Shown here piece by piece: positions 1 to 5,308 of a DNA stretch of 7,423 nucleotides; positions within the stretch are counted from its first letter, which is position 1; every line of letters begins with the position of its first letter. Position numbers and translations under genes: made by a program. The notes beneath the pieces were generated by a model that saw nothing but the letters and a program-made list of their open reading frames with translations, did no database searches and was not told where the DNA came from. Location: the NCBI GenBank assembly GCA_947502805.1, contig CANNBR010000043.1, positions 1 through 7,423 on the forward strand, in the 5' to 3' direction. Origin of the DNA: a bacterium (GTDB taxonomy: Bacteria; Babelota; Babeliae; Babelales; CAIQNR01).

Positions 1-644
1 CATTGTACTTCATGGGTTAGCACTTGAAGATTAGGAATTGAAATGACATGCGCTTGTGGACTAATGACAAGATTTTTTTGTGTTTGAAATGCTTTTGATC
101 TAACTGCAGTTTTTTCCACAGTGATAGTTCCTTGATAATCCAAAGAACTCTTATCATCAAGAACCGCATGAATTTCAATAGTACTTGTGGTATCAGAAGC
201 ATGGTGAATCTGCTCTACCATAATGTTTTGCTTGCTTGTACCAGTCAACATCATACGTCCACCAAGTGTTACCTGTGCATGGCTCCCTACAAGTATAAAT
301 GAATAACGAGAAGTACCAGTACTGGCTACTTTATAAAAAAATGTTTTTTCAAAAGACCCCTGCTCTTCAAGCACTACCGTAACTACTTGCTCAAGAGTAG
401 ACGCACATTCTCTTTGTTGATTCCAAACTACCGATGCCCGATCTTGTACATACAGCTCTATAACACGAGTAGTCGTCACAGTACCTGATTCTAGAACAGG
501 TGCATCAACAAGTACTGCATGCACACCTTTTTCTACGATAATCACCAGATGTTGGGGTTGGTCAGTTTCTGGTGGTAACACAAACGGTTGGCTTTCTGGA
601 TGATGATAAGAAATAAAAATAGTTTTTTGTAACATCGTTTCCAT
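1..644 (-). CDS. sufD: SufD-like Fe-S assembly protein, 3' end cut by window edge
   Basis: SufD partners SufB in the cytosolic SufBC2D scaffold that assembles Fe-S clusters. Reading from the ATG at 644 gives 214 uninterrupted codons up to the left edge, so the C-terminus is missing. Visible SufB/SufD-core features, in order, are LVIIVEKG (33-40), an alternating beta-strand pattern, IHHASDTTST (146-155), a VLDDKSSLDYQGTITV block (161-176) and ISIPNLQVLTHEV (201-213). These align by eye with the E. coli SufD region just before its conserved C-S-H motif. That motif, carrying the residue implicated in cluster assembly, would fall just outside the window. The start overlaps the sufB stop as TGATG; a second ATG at 635 is possible. 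The core begins almost at once, so the long N-terminal helical region of E. coli SufD (about 140 residues) is absent. SufB-family membership is secure from sequence and position. Assignment as SufD rather than a second SufB-like protein rests mainly on gene order. Confidence 0.82.
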   Translation of the reverse strand, partial: METMLQKTIFISYHHPESQPFVLPPETDQPQHLVIIVEKGVHAVLVDAPVLESGTVTTTRVIELYVQDRASVVWNQQRECASTLEQVVTVVLEEQGSFEKTFFYKVASTGTSRYSFILVGSHAQVTLGGRMMLTGTSKQNIMVEQIHHASDTTSTIEIHAVLDDKSSLDYQGTITVEKTAVRSKAFQTQKNLVISPQAHVISIPNLQVLTHEVQ

Positions 645-1999
645 CATCCGATTGACCCTTCCATTTCATGAGCAATCAATCGATTAATTTCAACCGCGTA
701 TTCCATTGGTAACTCTTTAACAAATACATCAATAAAGCCATTCACCAACATTGCACGCGCTTGTTGCTGAGCTAACCCTCGACTCATCAAATAAAAAATC
801 TGCTCGTCATTCAGCGTACCAACCGAAGCTTCGTGCCCCACATCAACCCGTTCTTCAAATACATTCACTGTTGGATAGGTATCGGTCCGTGATTGAGCAT
901 CAAGAAGAAGCGCATCGCACTGCACCCGTGCTTTTACTCCTGTTGCCCCTTTGAGTACTTTCAAGAGTCCGCGGTAACTGGTTCTACCACCTTCTTTACT
1001 AATCGATTTAGAAATAATGTTCGAAGTAGTATTCGGCGCACAATGAATAATTTTTGCACCAGTATCTTGGTGCTGATCTTTGCCTGCAACTGCAATAGAA
1101 ATAATGTGTCCTTTAGCACCTTCTCCCTTAAGAACAATGCAGGGATATTTCATTGTTACCTTGCTGCCAAAGTTACCATCCACCCATTCAACGGTCGCAT
1201 TTTTATAAGCAAATGCTCGCTTGGTTACCAAGTTATATACGTCATTCGACCAATTCTGGATAGTGGTATAGCGAATTTTAGAATCTTCTAAGGCGATCAG
1301 CTCAACAACTGCACTATGCAACGAGCTTGAACCATGCACGGGCGCACTACACCCTTCCACATAATGCACACTGCTACCAGGTTCAGTAATAATTAAGGTG
1401 CGTTCAAACTGCCCCATCTGTTTTTTATCAATACGAAAATATGCTTGCAAAGGAAGATCAACATGCACACCGGCAGGAACGTACACAAAACTCCCCCCAC
1501 TCCACACAGCAGAATTCAAAGCAGCAAACGCATTATCATGAGGCGGAATTACCGTGGCAAAATATTTTTTAACCAATTCAGGATGTTCATGAACCGCTGT
1601 TTCTATATCCGAAAACACGACTCCTTTATCTTTCCACTTCTGTTGAATATTTTTATACACCAGCTCAGATTCAAACTGCGCACCAACACCAGCCAAAAAT
1701 GACTGTTCAGCCTGAGGAACTCCCAATGCTTCAAACGTTTTTTTAATGCGATCGGGAACTTGATCCCAGGATTCTGCTTGAGTTCTTGAAGCTTTTAAGT
1801 AGTAACAAATGTTTTGATAATCGAGCGCGCTTAGATCGGCGCCCCAGGTAGGAATCGGCTTACGCTCAAAAATTTCTAACGCCTTTAGACGAAAATCGGT
1901 CATCCAACCCGGCTCATTTTTTTCTGCTGATAAGGAAATCACCAGTTCTCGAGTAAGCCCTTGTGAATATTTGTCAGTATGAGGCATGTTCATACCCAT
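644..1999 (-). CDS. sufB: Fe-S cluster assembly scaffold SufB
   Basis: SufB is the scaffold subunit of SufBC2D, where nascent Fe-S clusters form at the SufB-SufD interface. From the ATG at 1999 the protein has 451 residues, slightly shorter than E. coli SufB (495). Conserved blocks are DKYSQGL near the start, KNEPGWMTDFRLKAL, WGADLSALDY, YVPAGVHVDLPLQAYFRI, HYVEGCSAP (Cys217), QNWSNDVYNLVTKRA, and Cys361 followed 29 residues later by Glu390 in HEASVG. That spacing equals the Cys405-Glu434 spacing in E. coli SufB, so the key residues look intact. The frame stays open upstream to a TTG at 2083, but that would overlap sufC by 110 nt and precede family-like sequence. ATGs at 1999, 1993 and 1987 are all plausible. 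None has a strong Shine-Dalgarno, which suggests coupling to sufC translation. It lies second in a sufC-sufB-sufD operon. Confidence 0.96.
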   Translation of the reverse strand: MGMNMPHTDKYSQGLTRELVISLSAEKNEPGWMTDFRLKALEIFERKPIPTWGADLSALDYQNICYYLKASRTQAESWDQVPDRIKKTFEALGVPQAEQSFLAGVGAQFESELVYKNIQQKWKDKGVVFSDIETAVHEHPELVKKYFATVIPPHDNAFAALNSAVWSGGSFVYVPAGVHVDLPLQAYFRIDKKQMGQFERTLIITEPGSSVHYVEGCSAPVHGSSSLHSAVVELIALEDSKIRYTTIQNWSNDVYNLVTKRAFAYKNATVEWVDGNFGSKVTMKYPCIVLKGEGAKGHIISIAVAGKDQHQDTGAKIIHCAPNTTSNIISKSISKEGGRTSYRGLLKVLKGATGVKARVQCDALLLDAQSRTDTYPTVNVFEERVDVGHEASVGTLNDEQIFYLMSRGLAQQQARAMLVNGFIDVFVKELPMEYAVEINRLIAHEMEGSIG

Positions 2000-2705
2000 G
2001 TTTTTGAATATAGCTACCAAGCTCAGGTCCACCCTGAGCAATAAGAGTGCCATTGCGAAGTAACGAAACCGTATCGGGAACAAGAGCAGTCAACATGGTC
2101 TGATAGTGGGTGATGAGCATTACTGATGACTGAGGGCACAAGGTACGAAAGGCATGAAGCGCATTAACAACTAGCTTAAATGCATCAACATCTAACCCTG
2201 AATCTACTTCATCTAAAATGACTAATTTTGGTTGCAGCACTAAAAGCTGTAACATTTCACAGCGCTTTTTTTCACCGCCAGAAAATCCTTCATGCACCGC
2301 CCTTTGCAAAAAAGTACCATCCATTTTTAAAAGACGTAGCGCTTGCGCCAGACGATCAATATATAAATCAACCATGTCTTGACCGTGAACAGCATGAAAT
2401 GACTCACGAAGAAGAGTGCTTAAGGTCACCCCTGGAATTTCATATGGCTGCTGTAATGATAAAAACATCCCTGCTCGCGCACGTTTATCAGTAGAAAGGC
2501 TTGTGATATCAGTCCCATTAAAAACAATAGACCCTGCAGTTACTTGATAACGTGGATGCCCCATTAAGGTATATGCCAATGAGCTTTTTCCTGAGCCATT
2601 GGGGCCCATACAGGCATGTACCGTACCCGGAGCAATCGACAACGAAAGATCAGTTAATAATTTTTTTTCTGCAAGATCCACAGAAAGATGAGAGATTTTA
2701 AGCAT
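1974..2705 (-). CDS. sufC: Fe-S assembly ATPase SufC
   Basis: SufC is the ABC-type ATPase that powers conformational changes in the SufBC2D complex; it is soluble, not a transporter. Numbering from the ATG at 2705 (243 aa): Walker A GPNGSGKS at 34-41, a Q-loop region with LQQPYEIPGV about 84-93, ABC signature FSGGEKKR at 141-148, Walker B LVILDEVDSGLD at 161-172, and the H-loop His200. The DEVDSGLD string and the EIPGV element are characteristic of SufC. A TTG codon sits directly before the ATG, but the ATG is the natural start. The Shine-Dalgarno is weak (AAGG about 11 nt upstream). It is the first gene of the suf operon, about 28 nt downstream of a predicted transcription start, and its 3' end overlaps sufB. 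Length matches the family (about 245-250 aa). Confidence 0.97.
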   Translation of the reverse strand: MLKISHLSVDLAEKKLLTDLSLSIAPGTVHACMGPNGSGKSSLAYTLMGHPRYQVTAGSIVFNGTDITSLSTDKRARAGMFLSLQQPYEIPGVTLSTLLRESFHAVHGQDMVDLYIDRLAQALRLLKMDGTFLQRAVHEGFSGGEKKRCEMLQLLVLQPKLVILDEVDSGLDVDAFKLVVNALHAFRTLCPQSSVMLITHYQTMLTALVPDTVSLLRNGTLIAQGGPELGSYIQKHGYEHASY

Positions 2706-2740
2706 CAATTTTAAAGCCTTTTTAATGAAGTGTCTTTTTC

Positions 2741-2768
2741 AGTATAGCGGCCAAAAGGGCTTTTTCAA
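2741..2768 (-). promoter_or_regulatory. Predicted sigma70-type promoter of sufCBD
   Basis: On the minus strand there is a -35 box TTGAAA (2763-2768), a 16-nt spacer and a -10 box TATACT (2741-2746). Each box matches five of six consensus positions. The predicted start, near 2734, leaves a leader of about 28 nt before sufC. No obvious operator or IscR/SufR-type palindrome is visible beside it. Assignment rests on motif match and on its position just upstream of an operon. Confidence 0.65.
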
Positions 2769-2769
2769 A

Positions 2770-2805
2770 TGAGAAGCCACTTTGCTTTAGAAACAGAGCG
2801 GCTTT
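2770..2805 (-). terminator. Hairpin after the exported-protein gene, probable weak terminator
   Basis: On the minus strand the arms 2804-2794 and 2784-2774 pair over 11 positions, with one G-U wobble and one internal C-A mismatch around a 9-nt loop. It lies about 40 nt past the stop at 2844 and just upstream of the suf promoter. The following sequence is only moderately T-rich (TTCTCATTT), so termination may be partial. It closely resembles the better terminator at 3569-3605, which supports the call. Confidence 0.5.
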
Positions 2806-2843
2806 AATTTTAAAACGAGAGGTAGATTATTAAAACGCCCTAC

Positions 2844-3503
2844 CTACTGCCTTGCTGAGGTCAGTAATTTGTTTACCCCCCAACAAACAACACCTACAAC
2901 TGAGACTATCCCTGTAATCGCTGCACCCTCTACCACTCTTTTGTGAGTAGGATTGGAAGCTGAAAAGTACTTGAGCAATGTCTCATCGCTAGATGAATTT
3001 GTCACAAGATTATTTTTAGCAGCAATAAGTCCATTTTTAACAGCAGTAAGTTCCGCAATTTTCACTTCAAGAATAGGTAGTTCTGAACTTTCAGCATCTG
3101 CGTACTGAGCATAAGCAGCACGTGTTGCAATCTCAACAGCTGCTATTGCTTTATCTACTGCAGCACAACGATCTTCTTGCTTACCATATTGAGCAATTGC
3201 AGACTTAGCGATCTCGAATTCAACTAATCCAAATGACTTTGATTGTGTTAATTTTTTAGAAATCTCTGCTGTGATATCACCCATTTCTGCTAACAATGCA
3301 TTTTTAGCTGCTTGAGCACGTCCTTGAACAGCGGCTAAATGTAAAGATTTCAATGCTTCTGCATTATTTGTTGGCTGATCATTAGGAGTTTTATCATCTT
3401 TTTTCTCTTCAGAAGACACATAAAGATGAAGAGTTTCATCAGCTTTTACTACTCCAGAACAAAGAAGGCTCAAACTCAAAAATACTAGTATCTTTTTTAC
3501 CAT
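2844..3503 (-). CDS. Exported helical protein with C-terminal membrane segment, unknown function
   Basis: I do not recognise the family. From the ATG at 3503 the product has 219 residues. The frame extends to an ATG at 3527, but AGGGA lies about 8 nt before 3503, and starting there gives a clean signal peptide: MVKK, a hydrophobic core ILVFLSLSLL, and a likely signal peptidase I site after VKA (residue 21). A polar, Lys/Asp-rich linker (about 30-48) follows. The middle is Ala- and Glu-rich and probably helical or coiled coil (about 50-170), including short runs such as AAVQGRAQAAKNALLAEMG. Residues about 193-214 form a second hydrophobic, glycine-containing segment that looks membrane-spanning, leaving a short tail. 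The mature protein is thus probably exported and anchored at its C-terminus. It stands alone between two terminator-like hairpins. Only a weak promoter candidate is visible upstream (TAAAAT at 3540-3545, poorly spaced -35). Confidence 0.75.
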   Translation of the reverse strand: MVKKILVFLSLSLLCSGVVKADETLHLYVSSEEKKDDKTPNDQPTNNAEALKSLHLAAVQGRAQAAKNALLAEMGDITAEISKKLTQSKSFGLVEFEIAKSAIAQYGKQEDRCAAVDKAIAAVEIATRAAYAQYADAESSELPILEVKIAELTAVKNGLIAAKNNLVTNSSSDETLLKYFSASNPTHKRVVEGAAITGIVSVVGVVCWGVNKLLTSARQ

Positions 3504-3568
3504 GTGCATTTCCCTATGGCTTAACATTACATTCTTTAGATTTTACGAAGGTGAAGTTTATCACAAAT

Positions 3569-3605
3569 AAAAAAAACCACTCTGTTTTGTTGACAGAGCG
3601 GTTTT
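3569..3605 (-). terminator. Strong intrinsic terminator
   Basis: On the minus strand the arms 3605-3593 and 3585-3573 form a 13-bp stem with a single G-U wobble and a 7-nt loop. It runs into eight consecutive U residues (3576-3569). It lies about 24 nt past the stop codon at 3629 and ends the FUN14-like/GspE_N-like transcript. On the plus strand the stem would carry an A-C mismatch, so the minus orientation is favoured. Confidence 0.88.
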
Positions 3606-3628
3606 ATACTTATAAGCAAACTAAAATT

Positions 3629-4159
3629 TTAGTCTTTGAAAATGTCTTCAATAAGTCCTTCATCTTCATACATCTCATCAGACTCATCCCCCGGACGGTC
3701 TTCATCGAAAGTAAAAGGAGACTCTTCATAGAACTCCATAACTGCATCGATAATATCTTCACGCAGTCCGACAAACAAACGAATGTCATCCGAAACATAT
3801 TCCGCCAACTCAGGAAGAAGATCTGCATTATGCGGATCACTTACAATAATAGCGAGCATGTTTTCATCACGCTCTAGAGGAATAGCGCCATGACGCAATA
3901 AGAAATCCTGAGGAAACTGAAGCAATAAATGATGGTCAAACATGTACCCCATCACATTGAAGGCAGGAACTTCGTAGTATTCCGAAAGGGCTACTAGAAT
4001 TTCATCCCTTGTTGTAAACCCTTCACTTACCAAGAACTCATCAAATGTTTCTTTTGAACGCCCTTTAAAATCTCTTTGTAAATCACTAGCTTCTTGATCG
4101 GTAATAACTTTATTCCTAACAAGAACTTCACAAATTTTATGTTGAAATGATTGTGCCAT
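3629..4159 (-). CDS. Stand-alone GspE/MshE N-terminal-like domain protein with acidic tail
   Basis: The 176-residue product resembles the N-terminal domain of type II secretion / type IV pilus ATPases (T2SSE_N, MshEN) without any ATPase domain. Residues about 9-31 and 38-65 form two similar helical repeats, as in MshEN: VLVRNKVITDQEASDL and EFLVSEGFTTRDEILVAL. Residues about 78-144 match the second half of the domain: FPQDFLLRHGAIPL, then LAIIVSDPHNADLLPEL, ending DIIDAVMEFY. The tail (145-176) is very rich in Asp and Glu. The Arg-Leu-Gly that begins canonical c-di-GMP-binding MshEN motifs is not evident, so ligand binding is uncertain. Solo domains of this kind can act as adaptors or regulators of pilus or secretion ATPases; that role is an inference here. 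The ATG lies 8 nt after the upstream stop, and GGTGG at that gene's end may act as Shine-Dalgarno, so translation is probably coupled. Confidence 0.72.
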   Translation of the reverse strand: MAQSFQHKICEVLVRNKVITDQEASDLQRDFKGRSKETFDEFLVSEGFTTRDEILVALSEYYEVPAFNVMGYMFDHHLLLQFPQDFLLRHGAIPLERDENMLAIIVSDPHNADLLPELAEYVSDDIRLFVGLREDIIDAVMEFYEESPFTFDEDRPGDESDEMYEDEGLIEDIFKD

Positions 4160-4167
4160 TATTTCTT

Positions 4168-4557
4168 TTACCCCACCTTTATACCGGCAGTAAAGCCGAT
4201 AATAAAACTAATAAGAGCTGGTACATTATCTCGAGCCCACAGAACCGATTGTTGAAACAATCTATCAAATGCCTGCGCGGGAGATGCCCCAACTACGCCT
4301 TTAATAGTATCCCACTGGATAGCAACCATACCGATGTAATCAAGTACAATAACAATCACCACTGCCATGAGAGCCCATATTAAGGCACTTTTAAAATATC
4401 TTTTACATAAAAAACCAGCCAAAATACCAACAGCAAAAAAAGTTGTTATTTCAATGGGATTAAAATCTAACCCTTTTACGTGGTCCATAATCCCACGAGC
4501 ATCAAAATTCTTTATACACTCTAAAACTGAATCTTTTGGTGGTGTCACTGTCAGCAT
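4168..4557 (-). CDS. FUN14-like small three-helix membrane protein
   Basis: The product has 129 residues and a 35-residue amphipathic N-terminus. Three hydrophobic segments follow: about 36-51 (ending AGFLCKR), 58-80 (rich in Val/Ile/Ala), and 111-127, ending in SFIIGFTAGIKVG at the C-terminus. The sequence GMVAIQWDTIKGVVG (76-90) after the second helix and the closing GF-x-x-G-x-K-x-G pattern resemble the FUN14 family, where an I-x-V-x-W-D-x-I stretch and a C-terminal G-F-x-x-G-F-x-x-G-F-K-x-G are typical. In eukaryotes FUN14 proteins sit in the mitochondrial outer membrane; the role of prokaryotic members is unclear. AAGGAG lies 6 nt before the ATG, the strongest ribosome-binding site in the window. 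It is the first gene of a two-gene unit with the solo GspE_N-like protein, bounded by terminators. Family assignment is by eye. Confidence 0.68.
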   Translation of the reverse strand: MLTVTPPKDSVLECIKNFDARGIMDHVKGLDFNPIEITTFFAVGILAGFLCKRYFKSALIWALMAVVIVIVLDYIGMVAIQWDTIKGVVGASPAQAFDRLFQQSVLWARDNVPALISFIIGFTAGIKVG

Positions 4558-4622
4558 GCGTTGCTCCTTTTCTACTTTACGCCTTACTCTTCTGCATTGT
4601 TACCTAGTAGAAGATATCGATG

Positions 4623-4650
4623 ATGATAGCAGAAGTGCAAGAAAATCAAA
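4623..4650 (-). promoter_or_regulatory. Candidate promoter for the FUN14-like / GspE_N-like unit
   Basis: On the minus strand a -10-like TATCAT (4623-4628, five of six consensus positions) lies 16 nt downstream of a weak -35 TTTGAT (4645-4650). A promoter is expected here because the HU terminator lies immediately upstream. The exact boxes are uncertain. Confidence 0.35.
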
Positions 4651-4664
4651 GATGAAAATGGAAC

Positions 4665-4700
4665 AAAAAGAGAAGGAGCCTTTTTAAGGGGCTCCCTCTC
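4665..4700 (-). terminator. Intrinsic terminator of the HU gene
   Basis: On the minus strand the arms 4700-4690 and 4680-4670 form an 11-bp GC-rich stem with one G-U pair and a 9-nt loop, followed by five U residues (4669-4665). It begins 20 nt after the HU stop codon. On the plus strand no U-tract follows, so it serves the minus strand. Confidence 0.88.
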
Positions 4701-4719
4701 AAAAATCTATAGCTTAAAC

Positions 4720-4992
4720 TTAGCTGATAAGGTTTCTCAGAGCCTTTCCAGGTCTGAATTTTGGAACCTTTTTGCTCGGTATTTCCATCTTCATGTGTGT
4801 AGCTGGATTGATACCGATTCTTTTTTTACGCTTGAATACCTGGAAGGTTCCAAATCCTGTCAAAACGACTGGTTTGTTATGTTTAAGAGAATTAGAAACA
4901 CTCCAAACAAAAGCCTCTAAGCACTCTTTACAAGTTGCTTTAGGGAGCTTGGTCACCTTGGCCATGCTTTCAACTAACATTGCTTTGTTCAT
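4720..4992 (-). CDS. HU/IHF-family DNA-binding protein
   Basis: This is a histone-like protein of the HU family, which binds and bends DNA as a dimer and organises the nucleoid. It has 90 residues, the standard length. Visible family features are the N-terminal helical part MNKAMLVESMAK, the core VVLTGFGTF (42-50), the DNA-binding beta-arm beginning RIGINPAT (58-65) with the intercalating proline at position 63, and the closing VPKFRPGKALRNLI (76-89). Arm and core are intact. The ATG at 4992 has AAGGA 6 nt upstream. It is transcribed alone, from a promoter about 65 nt upstream to a strong terminator just downstream. Sequence alone does not separate HU from an IHF subunit, though a single copy in its own unit favours HU. 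Confidence 0.95.
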   Translation of the reverse strand: MNKAMLVESMAKVTKLPKATCKECLEAFVWSVSNSLKHNKPVVLTGFGTFQVFKRKKRIGINPATHMKMEIPSKKVPKFRPGKALRNLIS

Positions 4993-5055
4993 ATTGTATC
5001 CTTATTTATCATACGAATATAACATCCCTTCGGCGAACTAATCAGTACTAGTCCG

Positions 5056-5084
5056 TAAACTATTCATTAATTCACTTTTGTCAA
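5056..5084 (-). promoter_or_regulatory. Predicted promoter of the HU gene
   Basis: A perfect -35 box TTGACA (5079-5084, minus strand) is followed after about 16-17 nt by a weak -10 region TAGTTT/AGTTTA. The implied leader is about 60 nt. The -10 is uncertain, but the position between the tRNA-Leu 3' end and HU makes a promoter here likely. Confidence 0.5.
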
Positions 5085-5088
5085 GCGA

Positions 5089-5105
5089 CAAAAGGATAGA
5101 ATCCC
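5089..5105 (-). terminator. Possible short terminator after tRNA-Leu
   Basis: On the minus strand arms 5105-5101 and 5097-5093 form a 5-bp stem (one G-U) with a 3-nt loop, followed by TTTTG. It begins 11 nt after the CCA end of tRNA-Leu. The stem is short, so this is a weak call; read-through into HU is possible. Confidence 0.35.
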
Positions 5106-5115
5106 GAAAGAGATA

Positions 5116-5203
5116 TGGTGCCGAGAGCCGGACTCGAACCGGCACAGGCTTTAGCCCGAAGGATTTTAAGTCCTTTGCGTCTACCTAATTCCGCCATCCC
5201 GGC
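5116..5203 (-). tRNA. tRNA-Leu (anticodon UAA)
   Basis: This 88-nt class II tRNA folds fully. It has a 7-bp acceptor stem GCCGGGA/TCTCGGC with one G-U, and a D-arm GCG...CGC containing AGG. The anticodon stem AAGGA/TCCTT holds loop CTTAAAA (anticodon at 5166-5168). A long variable arm CGGGC-TAAA-GCCTG is typical of Leu, and the T-arm is GCCGG-TTCGAGT-CCGGC. Discriminator A and CCA are encoded. It reads UUA (and UUG by wobble). It probably shares a transcript with tRNA-Cys. Confidence 0.97.
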
Positions 5204-5232
5204 ACGTATATTTCAAAATATTACCTAGTTTT

Positions 5233-5306
5233 TGGAGGCGGCACCCGGATTTGAACCGGGGATCAAGGATTTGCAGTCCCATGCCTTACCGCTTGGCTAT
5301 GCCGCC
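5233..5306 (-). tRNA. tRNA-Cys (anticodon GCA)
   Basis: This 74-nt tRNA has acceptor stem GGCGGCA/TGCCGCC, D-arm GCCAAGCGGTAAGGC and anticodon loop CTGCAAA (anticodon at 5272-5274). The T-arm is CCCGG-TTCAAAT-CCGGG. The discriminator is U, the usual identity base for tRNA-Cys, and CCA is encoded. The anticodon stem TGGGA/TCCTT is weak at its top: a U-U mismatch at 27-43 and a G-U at 28-42. Its 5' end is only 2 nt after the stop codon of the rhodanese-like gene. Confidence 0.96.
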
Positions 5307-5308
5307 TC

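Noticed and set aside
17..202. Minus-strand 61-codon open frame
   Set aside because: It is out of frame with the sufD reading, which is open throughout and matches the family; this frame is only a shadow.
893..1291. Plus-strand open frame of 132 codons
   Set aside because: Antisense to the well-conserved sufB core; no recognisable motifs.
2000..2083. Longer sufB from a TTG at 2083
   Set aside because: It would overlap sufC by 110 nt, add residues not resembling SufB, and lacks a ribosome-binding site.
2748..2765. Plus-strand GCC-AAAAG-GGC-TTTTT element as a terminator
   Set aside because: The stem is only about three pairs and no plus-strand gene precedes it; it lies within the suf promoter region.
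4168..4557. LC3-interacting motif in the FUN14-like protein, as in the mitophagy receptor FUNDC1
   Set aside because: I looked for an aromatic-x-x-hydrophobic motif in the N-terminal region and found no convincing one, so there is no sequence basis for a mitophagy-mimic claim.
5040..5060. Riboswitch or hairpin leader upstream of HU (CTAGT/ATTAG)
   Set aside because: Only a 5-bp stem with a G-U pair; the leader is too short and unstructured to support a regulatory RNA.
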